Shown in pieces: positions 27,387 to 40,700 of a DNA stretch of 64,000 bases. The stretch lies in assembly GCA_024305405.1 (NCBI GenBank), contig JAKNDB010000104.1, positions 1,302,001 through 1,366,000 on the forward strand. Direction: 5' to 3'. The translations under genes and the position numbers were made by a program. The notes beneath the pieces were generated by a model. The model was given only the letters and a program-made list of their open reading frames with translations, did not search any database and was not told the DNA's origin. Within the stretch, counting starts at the first letter, position 1. Every line of letters starts with the position of its first letter. Source of the DNA: Dirofilaria immitis. Its lineage: Eukaryota; Nematoda; Chromadorea; Rhabditida; Onchocercidae.

Positions 27387-29337
27387 TCATTAAAAAGTAT
27401 CATAAAATTTATGTTAAACAGTTACTCTTAGTTAAAAAAAAAAATCATTTTGAGAAAGTAGTAGGAAGCCCAAACTAATAGAAAGATTTCATCTGAAATG
27501 TTTTGACATTATAAAGTAGCTTCTTTAAACATACATGCAAATATTAAATTGTTAAATTGAATCATTAAAAAGTTCTGTTACATAAGTAATAAAATCAATA
27601 AGATAAACTACTCTATTTATTCCGAAATGTCTAAATCATTCATGAATTTTTGGTTTACGTCATTGAGCTAAAGAATGGACGTTTTTAAATGGCTCTTATC
27701 GCTTACTCAAGCAAAATCTTTCATTTGTTTCATGATGTTTTATTATATATTGTCGTATAACTTATTATTTTTGAAAATAAGCTTTTCAATATCTCACCGA
27801 AGCAATATCAAAAAATAATTGTAGTTTGCTATATCCTCATTCAACTATCCATAATATTTTAAAGTATTTTCCTGAATTGTTAAAATCTCATAAAAATAAG
27901 AAGATCAAGTGCTAGAAAATTATTTATTACAATTGCGCTAACAAAATATTTTTAATTCATTCTGAACTATAATATATTCAAAATTTTCAATCATAAAAAG
28001 GTTAATCTGAAATTTATGAATAATTTATTCAATAAACGAAAAATGATGCAAAAATTTGATCGATTCAATATTTAACAAGTTTTCTCTAAATTTCCAAAGA
28101 AAATTAAATTTTCGCAGTATTTCTCAACATATTCAAATAATAATAATGTTTGAATTATATTATGAACTTCTTCTAATTTAAAAATTGCTTATTTATCAAA
28201 AAAAAGTTTTTGATAAATTTTTTTGATTTTACTACAGCTACTTTATTTGCATATACTTTGCATATATATTTTCCTTACTTTCTTTTTTAATATCTCCAGA
28301 AAACTTCATTCTTATTGATGAGTTAGGGAAATTTTCTTGCAATATTCTTATTTGTTTGTTTTTTCTTTTTTTTTTTTTAAATTAAAACTATTAAGTTATA
28401 AAGCTATAAATTATTTTTGTAAAAACAGATCGAATTGGAAAATTCTTTGGAAAAAAATACATCATTTTCTTAATAATAATTAGGTAAAAATTCTAGGTGG
28501 GAAAAACTATTTTAATATTTTTCAATTAACAGCATATGGCGAAAATTTTGCAAGAATTTAATGTTCCACAATTAACCCTAGTTAATTGAGTTAAAAAGAG
28601 AATGATAATAATGAGAATAATGATATTCCAATGTTAAGGAGGCTATTCTATTTGAATATTTAACATCCTCCGATAAACAATGCAAAATTTTTCTGCGATT
28701 AATCGAACGATTTTTCATAAATATATTACTGATGATTTATCATAACTTTTAACATCTCATAATAAGTTTATAATGCATTTTTCTTACTTCATATAATAAA
28801 AATTAATCAAAAATTTATCGAATTGATCGAAAATCAGTGAGTCTATTTGAAATTTAGATTTGCTACCATCGATATATATTATTGTTGATAAAACCAAAAA
28901 ATAAAATAAATAATTAAGTAGATAATTGCAAAGCGAACTGTTCACTAATTACTATTAATAGAAACAGTTAAATGTAAAGATTCGATAATCAGGCCAATCA
29001 AATGTGATCACTTGCAGGATTATTTATTTAATTAAAAGATATAAAATAATATTAGTATTGCCTCCAATATCTTATTATCAAAATTCAACAACCATATAAC
29101 ATTTTATTAATATATAAGAATTTTTATTGGTAGAAAAAATCATAAAATTTCATAATAATAGCCTGAAGTGAAATATTAGCGACGAAATTCAAAGCAAAAA
29201 GATGAAGAAATGGGTGCGCTTTTATGCTTTAAATATTGACTCATTTCTCTAAATTAAATTTTTTTCTTTTATTTTAGCCGATCAAAAATTATTTGAATAA
29301 AAAGTATGAGGTGATAAAACTCATAATGTTCTACAGT

Positions 29338-32300
29338 TTAAGGTATATATTCTGGACATTGATCATCTGAACAATTTCTTGTAAGTTCTGGCGTATCCAC
29401 GTAAATCAGACGATCTTCAAGCGGCAGTATACGTATCCGATAGCATCCTCCTGCTTTTCTCAATTCTGTATTCTTGTGAATGCAATGGCTCCAGTTCGTA
29501 AAAGAACTTAATTTTAATGGACATCTGAAAATCTTTTGAATCATTTAATAGTTTAAAACTATCGTCATTACAAAGCTTAAAGGTTTTAATTCGTTCATAA
29601 TTTGATTTTTAAATAGCGACATTCAACCACAATTTATTAAGAAATTTATGCCACATGTGAGAATAGCATTTATTTTACATGTTGCCGCTTTGTTACCGCG
29701 ATTATGCAAAATGATTTACATAAACAAATAGTTATAGTAATATTAGACCAGTTTTTCTAATGCCTTTATATAAACTATGATTATTTAAGAGATAATTAAC
29801 CAAAAGGTAAAATTCAGAATTTTAATAATTATTATCAAACGAGATGCTGCGTGAAGACGAATAATTGACTAATTGCTTTCTTAACATACGTGTTAAATAT
29901 TGTGTAATTTAAAAATTAGGAATAATTTATTAATATTAATATGAAACATTAATATATAGTATAGAAACGTTTTATGATTAATAAAATTTTTGAAATTAAT
30001 AAATATGTACCGCTGCAAATTACAAGGTGCTCTCTGTATTAAGTTTTTATTAATATTTGATGGACATTTTGCATAAGTGTCTCCACGTGTCATCACTAAT
30101 TTATCCTCATCTATTTCACGTTTCATAATTGGCATCGGTTGACCGTCAGCCCAACATGTTGCCGAGCATTGAGACCACGGTTTAAAACCGTAAAAACAAG
30201 GCATATCATGTTGAAGCAGTTGATTATGCTGTAATTCTGATAATAACATTTAATAATTATAGATCGACCTTTTTATGACATATTCATAATTCAAATTAAT
30301 TCAGCTTTTAGAATTCTCTTTCCAATTAATAATCAGGCTTTTATTTTGAACTAACTTTAATTTTGAGTCCTAATAACCAAAAGCAGCTTGTCACGATAAG
30401 CAAGACGATAAATAAATTGACTGTTGTCAGGATACAGTTAATAATCGAAAGCACTCTCACTTGCTTATTACGCACCAATGGGGCTATTCGCTAAAAAATT
30501 CTAAATATGGAAATTAATTCATAATACATTCCGAAAATGATAGCGAGATTAATTCATTACTTTTGAAAATGGCGAAGTTAATAAATGTAAACAATGTTTA
30601 CAGCTGTCGAATCGTCATTAAAATGTTAACACAAAATTGGAAATACAGAAAATAGTTTCAGACAGAAAATAACATGGAAATATCTTACATGATACCAGGC
30701 TGAAAATGATGAAGAACCCTTCGTACTGACTGATGAACCTTCATAACCTTCTGATAGATCAGAAAGCTAAAACTAGTGAGATTTATTCCACATTAGTTAT
30801 AATTGTTGCTTTTATCAGTTAACTCAGCGAGTTATTATAGATGAACTACCTATTGGTAATCAAAAATCAGGAAATTTTAAAATAAAAACAAGAAAAAAAA
30901 ACAAATGAAATTAAATAAAATACCTCTTCCGTATCCTCACCTGCAACAGTCGTTGCGACAACTTTTCCTCCACGATAGACGGCTCATCTTCGGCTTGCTG
31001 CATTGGGGTGGGATTCAGCAACTGCGTTGATGTTGCCATTAGACCTGGGAAATGTGACATTTGTTAAAGTTGACGGAAACCTCGAAAAGTGACAATTGTT
31101 AAAGTTGGTGGAGAATTGCTAAAAAGAATTGATTTTTTGAGTTGAACAATCCAGTTATCAAAGTCAGAAAGAAGGTCTGAGTAGACGAAATTTATATTTA
31201 AGGAAACGGAATACAATGTTATGCATTTGTATCTCAAAAGTTTTATGAATAATTGAATGAATTTAACAAGTTTTAAAATGTTGTAAGGAATTAAAATGCT
31301 AAATTATGTTGCATATAATTTCTTTAATATTAATAGACATCTCGGTATTCACATATTTTTCTAAATTCATAGTTAAATCGTTAACATTTGTATCTAAATA
31401 CTGCCCCTAGCGATCATCACCATGATTGTCACTTTTAATGGAGTCGAAAAACCTTGCTATTAAAATAATATCACACCTGCAATCACACCGGTTTCTATAG
31501 ATAATAATTTCGAAAATGCTATCACAATCTACTGTAAATAATTATCTAGAAGAGATTTTTATGCAAAATTTTATTTTGTTACAAAATCGGATTTATTCTT
31601 ATTTAAATATTGTAAGACTTGAGTATTTTTCTGACATATGAAGATGGCGAAAAATTATTAGTGATAGGAACTTTAAATATTTATGATCAAGATAATTATA
31701 AATAAACGAGAAATAGAATTTATTTCGGATAATTATTAGATAATTTCATAACTTCTAAATATCGTATTATTCAAAAGAAAAATTTCTTTTGGTATAAAAC
31801 TTAACAAACAAGGCGAAACATAAAATCTCTTGAAAATATTACTGAAGCCAAGAATAAGAAAAGAAATTATCATATTGAAATTAAAGTATTAAATATGTAT
31901 TTAACGCACGGAAATTTTCTGCATACATCAATTTCTTTGCAATTTTTGCATTTTATCTATTGAATATTAAAAGAAAGTGTGCAAATATCTTACGAAAAAA
32001 TCCGCAGAACTTTGAAAGAAAAAAGTCACTTCAAACTGTTTAATTCTTCAAGCGAAAATCTCATGTTTATTGAACACCAATTTATGTTTGCCATATTTAT
32101 GCATAGAAAGTTATAACTTAAGTTTTTCGTTTTCAGTTAAGTATTTTTTTCATAAACATCAGTTCGCAAAAGTGGATCAATTTTGAAAACTTCCAGAACT
32201 AATAAAAATCATCCAGGGTCATTTACATCTTTTTAAAAAATTGCTTCGCATGCAATATATAACACTAAATAGAGATAATTTTATTGATTTTTGCAATCAA

Positions 32301-32690
32301 AAAATTATGCTTATCAAATAAAATGCTTATGAATGGATGAAAAAATTTATCTGAAGCACTTTTTATGTTTTAATTATGATAATATCTCTAGAATTTTTGT
32401 TCTGATTGTTGCCTAAATATCTTATCAGTTGGCTTCAGGAATTAATATATGAAGCTGATCTTTCAGAATTTAAAATTTGAATTTAATTTACGCAAAGTAT
32501 ATGAAACATAAATTGTGAAATCAAAATTCTCTAAAGAGTTAATTAAAATTAACCTTTAGAGATTTTTCGTCCTTTCCATAAAAACGTGAAAGAACGTTTT
32601 GCATCTTCTGTAAATGGCCATCTTCCGAACAGAAATGATTGATTTTTTTCTACAAAAATGTACCACCATGAACCTTTGTTTCTTTCAGAA
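29338..32690 (-). CDS. Type II membrane protein with thrombospondin-type-1-like repeats, 6 exons
   Basis: Minus-strand exons: 32690-32554 (probable), 31044-30941, 30766-30689, 30490-30356, 30228-30011, 29524-29338. From the ATG at 31041-31039 the protein is 238 aa. If the first exon is used it is longer: that exon ends in phase 1 and joins in frame to GT-CTA-ATG. The N-terminal part is acidic and serine-rich (QAEDEPSIVEEKL, EGYEGSS). A basic stretch then precedes one membrane helix (INCILTTVNLFIVLLIVTSC, about 70-95). The outside part has FKPWSQCSATC and a second, more divergent unit with TNWSHC, with cysteines matching TSP1 folds. Such repeats bind matrix or guidance ligands, so an adhesion or signalling role is inferred. 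The acceptor CCCAG before the exon with the ATG could also take a spliced leader. I do not recognise the specific orthologue. Confidence 0.75.
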
Positions 32691-32979
32691 CTAGAAAGCT
32701 CTCGAAGATGGTTAAATTCAAGATGTCAACGGAGCGGAAAATATGTAATTATTTATACATTAGTGTAATTACTGTATATAGGAGTATCGCAAAATCAAAC
32801 ATTAATTTCAAAAGGGGTCAAAGGATCGACAGGATTAAATAGCGGATACAGAGTGATCAACGAGTGTCAAAGAATTTAACATGAAAAACTTCAAGGTTAA
32901 TTTAATTGAGAATACTTCGGTAGCAATAAGACCGGGATTTCGATAGTTCATATGCACGAAAGACAGCTCATCAAGGACA

Positions 32980-33153
32980 ATGTTCAAGACCGGATCCATA
33001 ATGATGTTGAATCAGGGAAAAATAGCAATGATGAAACGAAAGTCAATTATTTATTGCGTGTTTTTCTTTTCGTTCCTACCATTGTATAAATACGATATTA
33101 TCCGCAATATTGCATGCAATCAGATGTTACTGTCGACTTTGGCGGAGTTATAA
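32980..33153 (+). CDS. Possible small ORF, 57 aa, hydrophobic core
   Basis: An open frame from ATG at 32980 to TAA at 33151-33153. It begins MFKTGSIMMLNQ and has a basic-then-hydrophobic stretch (MKRKSIIYCVFFFSFLPLY) like a signal or anchor sequence. The frame lies in a GC-richer patch, which is why I list it. A single frame of this length is not statistically unusual here. I see no family match, splice partner or homologue. It could equally be promoter DNA or a decayed element. Confidence 0.2.
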   Translation: MFKTGSIMMLNQGKIAMMKRKSIIYCVFFFSFLPLYKYDIIRNIACNQMLLSTLAEL

Positions 33154-33183
33154 CAACAAGAATTACAGACAATCAATAAGAGG

Positions 33184-33219
33184 ATCCTTGTTTGAAAACA
33201 ATTGTTTTCAAACAAGGAT
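33184..33219. repeat. Perfect 36-bp palindrome
   Basis: Bases 33184-33201 and 33202-33219 are exact reverse complements with no spacer (centre CAATTG, arms beginning ATCCTTGTTTGAAAAC). It lies in the divergent intergenic region. It can form a hairpin or cruciform and might be a transposon footprint. Confidence 0.95.
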
Positions 33220-34792
33220 TAATTTCATTATTTTTGAATTTATTTAATAATCTATTTTGTTAAGTGATATATCTTCAGATTCTAAATCTTTGAAACAATC
33301 ACCTTTAATTAAGAAAGCCCTCTGAAAGTGACTATATCAGTGATATATATGTCTATGATATTAGGCTGTAATCAAAATTGTTAACATTAGTAGTACTTTG
33401 AACATAACCACAAAAATCTGGAGATGATAAAAGTGGTAATATTGTACTTACATTTGCGCTTTAATCAGTGCTTAAATTTATATGGATGACAATAGGAATA
33501 GCAAACAGAAATAATTTTTTGACATATTCTTTCGCTTTTTTCCTGATAATAGAAACAAAGCACATCCGATCAGTAGTAATATTTGCAACGTATCATCCAC
33601 TTATAATGATCAGTGTCTATATTATTTGAATTGTCATATACTTTTGGAATATGGTGCAATATTCTATCATCATCAGATTCTCATATGAACTCAATCAAAT
33701 CCAAATATAACATTTGTAAAATAGGGAAATTGTGCTACAATAGACGCAAAAATTTTAAAAATATATGTTTTAACGTGAAAAATTTTCTTTTGTATGTTTT
33801 TCTTTTGTTTATTTTGATTTGTAATATTTTTCGCATTTTCTCTATCTCTATCTCTCATTCTTACTCATTGGAAATGGTAAGTAACTGGGGAGGGAGGGGA
33901 CAGGGATTCGGGAAAAGATGTGAAGTTTTGTGAAGAGATCCGAGTAAATGAACGAGTAAGTTGAACCAGTCATCGATAAGTTCGTGGAACTATTTCGTTG
34001 ATTACGTAACGGCGTACTCCATTCATCGATTTTTCGACAGTAATGCTATGGCTGGGAATTTTTCTAAAAATAAATTTTAATTTTATCAGCCGATAGAAGT
34101 ATGTATATATATATCAAATAATGAGGATATGTTCGGTTGATTTTTAATAATGTCGATTTGTTGAGTTCTGGTAAGGCATAAATTTTTTCATTTTTTAAAA
34201 AATATCAGTCAATTTATTTTTAATTTAGACACTATAGATTAAAAATTATTGTTGATGTTTACTTTTAATATTATGATATCATTATAAGTTGAGATGTCAT
34301 CATTTATTTCATTTCAAAATACGCGTTAAAAAAATTGCTCATTGAATTATTAGATGGATATTAATGCAAAAGCTAACATTATTAAGTATGTATACACAAT
34401 CTTAAGTGATTTAAGCAAAATAATATGGTAATATCGCTATCTCTCTATATATATTTGAATGTATCCGATATTAATCTTTTAACATTAATGAAATAAGGAT
34501 AGATTTTGGAACATAAGCCATCTATTTTTCTATCTCCTTGAACTAGATTAACAATTGACAAAATAAATTACTGATGTCTGCATTTTTCTATTCCTTATTT
34601 TTCCTTTTCTTTTCTTTTTTTGTTTCTTCGACTTTTTTCATTTCGCTATTTTTAGTATTTTGAAAAATAAAGTTTTTATACACATTCCAAGAACTTATAA
34701 CGATATATTCCTTTGAATTCGCTGTGAAAATCGAAGCCGAAAAATCCAAGCGATAGTTAAAAGAAAACTAATTTTTTTCAATCACGAACGAT

Positions 34793-37700
34793 ATGGCGAC
34801 ACTTTCTTCAATACCAGCACCGGAGATGCGTCCACATTCACCATATAGACCACCGGGCGATAAGTCTGCCTGGTCAACCAAAACTAATTTAGAGCGGTAA
34901 ATTTTTTGCTATTTTTCCTTTAGCGTAATAAATCGTTTTCTTTAAAACAACAATTAAGATTTTTGATTGCTTGATAGATAAGTTGGAAATGCATAAAAAT
35001 TTAAAATTGGAATCGAATCTATCTCAACAAAAGTATCAAAGTATTATGAGTTATGGGATTACTCGCATTGTACAGATGGAATGTTTTTGTAGCTATGATA
35101 ACAAATCGATTAAATAAAATCAGACAGTTTGCAAAAACTGTAGTAAATGACTTGGTTTTATGAATGTGATGTAATTGCATCACCAGATGGTCGATTTCAT
35201 TTTTTTTTCAGAGCCATTTGGATTCTTCAAACACCATTTCGTACTCTTTTATGTCTATCAAATGTTACTGTCTTTTTATAACCTATTTTGGCTTTATGCT
35301 TCCAGTTCTCTGGGCCCGATCTTTATGGTGAGAATTTCTGGAATTTCATTGCTTGAATGAAATCATCCACTTCAAATATGCGTATTGAATTTTGGTTGAT
35401 TAGAGACTAATGAGGAAGGAAAGTCCATTATAATTCTAATTTTTTCTTTGTTTTAGTAACTGTTCAAACTAAATTTTTTTATAAGATTTCAGTTCTATTT
35501 AGGCCAAGATTATATTGGTTTTATGAAGGAAAGTTGTATTCCTGGTTACAAGCGTTCATCGGTTACGCTGGGTATACCGCTGGATATGATGGTTAGTTTT
35601 TAACAATTTGGAGATATTTTTCAATTTTCGCAATGAAAATGAATCTCAAAACATTTTCTTTTTTATTATTATTTCTTTTTCAACATGTCTAAATTTGTTG
35701 AAATATTTTCAGTATATGAATATGGCGATGATGTTAGAAAGTTTTGTGTTGATGAACGAATTATTCTTATATGCAATCATCAGAGTACTGCAGATGTTCC
35801 TGTTTTAATGACTACCCTCCAAAGCAAAGGAGTTGCTAGTAGAAAGGTCCATTATTGTAATAATGAGTTTAGGAATTCTCAGGCTAAGTGGTTTGTTGCA
35901 TGGCTATATGTATGTTATGTGAGTGGTGCTTGTTCCGATTACCTTTGTTAAATAAATTTCCGTACTTCTTTATTGTTACTAAAGATATATATGCATATAT
36001 TTACAGATGATAGTTACAGTGTTCCTTCATATATATAAGCATAAAAAAGTAGGGCATGTTTTCAGACCTTATGGTTAATGGATGTCATGTTTCGATGGAC
36101 ACCTTTTGGAATCATTGCTCGGATGCATGGTGATTATTTTATTAGACAAGGGAAAGCAACACGAGAAAAAGAGCTAATTCGTTTGAAGGATCATTTGCGA
36201 AAAGTTTTTTGGAATCGCGACCGAAGATGGATTATTTTGTTTCCGGAAGGCGGTTTCTACTATAATAGGATTCAGTCTAGTCAGAAGTAATAGAAATTTT
36301 TGTAAAATGAGATTTATATTTCTTCAGGATTTGTGACATCCCAGTTTTTAAAGTTTGAGTTTCAATGAAATGACAAGTGGGCAAATGACAAGTAAATAAC
36401 AATTTCAAAAAGATTTTTTCCGTGATTAAGATTGTGAAATTTGTGAAGTCGAAATCCAAATTTATTCGGATTTTGCAGCATTCAAAATATTAGACTTCCA
36501 CGAATGTTTGATTTCACTGACACGAATTTTCTGAATACGAAAGTTTTATCGATGATAGTCATAAAAACGGTAAAACATTCAGTTACAAGACCACCACTGT
36601 AAAAAATTGTATAAGTTAAATGAATTGCTAAATATATTTTTTGATGTCTAGATACGGTTATGAAAATGGTTATCCTCATTTGGAACATGCAACATTACCC
36701 CGCTATGGTGCCATTAAAGCGATTATGGAGGAAGTTGGTCCAAAGAAGAACTACAAATACACTGATAGTATAACCATGTTCGAAAATGGTAGCAAATTGC
36801 AGTTTATTCGGGATACAGTTGGAGCTATCAGAGAAAAAAAATACGTCAAAGGTTTTTCTACTTTCCTTCAAACGTTTTGTTTTGGAAATTTTCTGAAAAC
36901 TACTCGTATCTACTTGGTAGAAAAAATATGAAAATATATACTTTGAATGTAACTTTTAATAATAAACAACAGAAAAATTAAAAATCCTTTCTCTAAATCG
37001 TTCCTCTTTCTTGTAATTTGTTTGCGAGAAAGTATAGATTTTGAGTGTTCTACGGAACTGAAGATTAGAAAATAATTTTTATCTTTTATAAAGATCATAT
37101 GATACAAATACTATTTAACGCTTATTACACATGTTATTTATTATATATATTACATTATTACATAGTTGACATTTATTATGCATATAAATATTAGTTATCG
37201 AATAATGAGCGACACATTTTTCGGTACTCGAATTCGGTTTTGTAAGTCTCAAAAAGTTCAGTTAAAGCGCTGATGTAAAGTCCATGTAGGCTGTCGATTT
37301 CTTCTTGTGTTGGATTTCTCTTTTTCGTCACAGGTATGGGTGTTCCAATAACAGTGTTAAGAGGTTTGCTAAAAATTAGTATCATTAATACTTGTGTGGT
37401 AACCCATGTATTTTCATGAAAAATCTGATCATAAATTGAACAGTATTTGAACTAGATATTTTATTAAAACATAAATATTATTGGAGAATCTATGTTGCGA
37501 CTTAGCTTCTGTATGACTTTTTCATATTTAAGAAAGTATTTTCACGGATGATACTAATGAGCATCAGATTTTTATAAATTTAAATGATTTGGACCTTCAT
37601 TCAAGGCCAAATTATTTGGCGAATGGTTTGAAGAAGTCTAATTAAGTCTCTATTGAAATGAATTTCAAAACTTGCCGATAAGGAAGAAATCCGAAATTGC

Positions 37701-40700
37701 TGAAGAATCCACGGCCATAAAATGATGGGAGTTTCGTAATTTTCTTCAGTTTACGTTGAAAAAACCGTAAATAGGATCCGTCAGGATTGCTTACCTAGAA
37801 ACAGCCTTTTTCTTTTCTATTTTCCGCACATTATGAATTCATGATGATTTCAGTTGAATCTTTTTAATCTCTTACCATCTGTCTGAAAAGTTCATTTTCT
37901 CCAAAACAATATGTTGGCACAAGTTGGGCACCTGTTTCTATTGCAATCTTTATGAAACCTTTTCGATTACCAAGTGTTAAGATATGGTAACCCGGATGTG
38001 CATCCAGCGCCTCTTCCGCTCCTCCTGAAACTTTTTCTTTAATGAACAATAAAACTCATAATTTCCTATTTTTAAAACAGTAGTAAATATATTCGTTTAA
38101 TACAATGAAGAATTGAATGACATATCATGAATTTGGTAGTATATATATATTACCCACGATTATTTTGATACGTATAAATAACTTACCCACAATAAGTACA
38201 GCAACGTTATTTATGAAACTCTCGCTATTTAATACATAATGTAAGCTTTCTTTGCTGCAGTCAATAAGTCCATGTAGCATAGCCCATTCGCGACGTAGTG
38301 GTGACCAGAATTGCGATGTCAGTGTGCATATTCGACATTCATTCCGGAAAGTTTCTCAAACAATCCGGTACCATTAGTTATAAAACTGGCAAATGTATTA
38401 ATCGAAATAATTCCATGTGGATGTGAGCAAATAAGATAATTCTGCAATTATTCAATCTTCGGTAAAGGTTTCGCTTTGCTTCGATATTAGTTTACTCTTT
38501 AAAATATTCTTCCTTCTTTCATATTTTCGAAATTTAGATTTACTTTTCCGGATGTCAAAGGAGTAACTATATGTAAATTAGCTGGAAAATATCTCGCAAA
38601 ATATTTGTGAATAGATAGAGTGCGAAGCCATGTCGATGGATAGCCACCACGTTTGGGAGATTTATAATCACAAATGAACCATGTCAGGTACAGTAGAACA
38701 ATGGGCCACCATGGGGTTACGATCTGAAAAAGATATAATTACCTGCTCGTTGGCGTATTATGCATTTTCATTACACAGTATACTATACATCTGGTGTGCT
38801 GTACATTCTTGTTGTTATGAAGATATAGTTGCACTAAAAATATTTCTGCATCTATTAGTTGCGTGAGGTAATATTACTATAAAATATTTTAGTGATAACA
38901 TATAAATTTTCTTATTTCCGGAATAATTTTAAGTTTCAGTACGAATTCATTCGTTTCTCAAACTCAAATTCATCTCGAAATGACTCGCCATATAAATAAA
39001 GAAAAACGGAACAATAAGAGGCAACAAAAGTATGATTGATATATTGTAGCACACTGCGATGTTTTCCAAACATATTTCTATTGCATTTTGCAGCCATACA
39101 TAAGAAGATATCTTATCCATTGATGCTAAAATATGAGAAATGAGAATTTGTATGAAAGGAGTTGATAATGCTAAAGAACATAATTTCTTTGAGACACTGT
39201 ATATTTCGAACACTAACAAATTAATCTATATCCGTATTACTTCCTTGTCTATTTATGCCTCCTACTTGTTTATGCACTTACATCTATATTAGCAGGTTAA
39301 TTACAAACAAAATTAGAAAAAGACAGTCACTTAAATTTGGAAGCTGATACGCTACATAAGATAAGTATTATTTCTCGGTCTTAAATGAATTTTCACTTAA
39401 ACCTTTAATTGAGAGAATGTTTATTAAAAGATTTGAAGTAGAATTCATTTGCACGAGTAGTGATATTAACGACAAGAAATATCAATCTACTTTTCTTATT
39501 AATCTCTATTCATATAAGCTGGTTATTAGAGATTGTTAGTAAGATCAATGCGAAATAAAATAGTGAAACAACTAATTTTAAGTTTGTCTATAAAAAATAA
39601 CAACTGTTGCTGGAATGTTAAATTGTGACTCTGAAGAGTGTTTTTATTATTCATTCATCTTCCTTGATCAAAGATCATGCAGTGGTATGGAAATCGATTG
39701 AAATGTTTTGGATAGAAAGAAACATAGTTGGGCTCATATTATTTATACTGCTTAAATTGCGAGAGGCGAGGTTGAAAGGAAACGCATAGTGAAAAGTTTA
39801 GAATCAATTTGGAGAATAGTGATTTTTACATTTTTGCATAGGCAAAAATTTGATACTATGTTATAATTTAATTTAAAAAATCATTAGGATTAAAATGATT
39901 CATCAAATATGCAGTATCTCCCAATAACAATATAGACTTTTCCTTTTGAATTAATGAATTTGACATGTACTGATAGATTTTCGTTTTTTTTTTTTTTTTC
40001 GAATTATAGAGAATGATGTGAATTATTAGTTTGCCAATTTAGTTTTAATTTTTCTTCAAGTTTCTTCAAAAATTGCATTTTATTACAGAAACCTGAAGAA
40101 CGAGATATGCACATGACTGCAGTAAGATTTTTCTGCTAGAAAAGATTGGAAGATAAAAGTAAGATTCGGTCATACGTATTATCATGACCAATTTAGAAAT
40201 ATGAGGATCGAAAAAAAACTGATACTTCTATTGGCAGAAGTTTGAAATTTTATTTAAAAAAATCGCAGAATAGTGCGTAGAAAATGATACGAAACGATTT
40301 TGTTATGATGGAATTTAAATAATTTAACTGAAAGAAATTTCTGATGATTTAAATAAATAATAACTTGTGATGTCTAATTCTACCTTTTATATAAGTTGAA
40401 AGTGTCATCTATAAAAATTGATTAAAATCAACATATATTCAACTAATCCAATTTTATATCTAAGACGTTTCGACATTACACGTCTACAAATTATTAACAA
40501 AGCATTAACTCAAAATCGGACTGTGTCAAATGACTTATTGTTAAGTATCTGAACAAATATTTCATTTTCAGAAGAGAGTATAAGAGCTTTGTCACAAAAA
40601 TAAGATTGTTTATAGTGAGACAAAACTCTTAGGATTTTGGAAGAATAAGCCATTTTTGGATAAGTCATAAAAATTTTTGGGTATTACATTAGTGAGTATA

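Larger units (their letters stand above)
19583..29337. other. Gene-poor AT-rich interval
   Basis: About 9.7 kb upstream of the synaptotagmin start and downstream of the thrombospondin-repeat gene. I found no set of open frames with matching splice phases or recognisable family motifs. It holds an (ATT)n run, an (ATGA)n run and scattered homopolymers. The part next to 19582 presumably contains the synaptotagmin promoter. Isolated open frames of 60-75 codons are expected by chance at this base composition. Confidence 0.5.
32691..34792. promoter_or_regulatory. Divergent intergenic region
   Basis: The TSP1-repeat gene starts leftwards and the LPGAT1-like gene rightwards from this 2.1-kb interval, so it should hold both promoters. 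It is visibly richer in G+C than its surroundings at 32,740-33,190 and 33,870-34,060. TATA-like words occur, for example GTATAAATACG near 33,085. It also contains a perfect palindrome and a possible small ORF (separate entries). No transcription start can be fixed from sequence alone. Confidence 0.45.

Noticed and set aside
35713..35951. Continuation of the LPGAT1-like exon 4 past 35846
   Set aside because: The frame runs to a stop at 35951, but the family sequence resumes at 36066 ([11 protein letters not shown]) when the GT at 35847 is used as donor.
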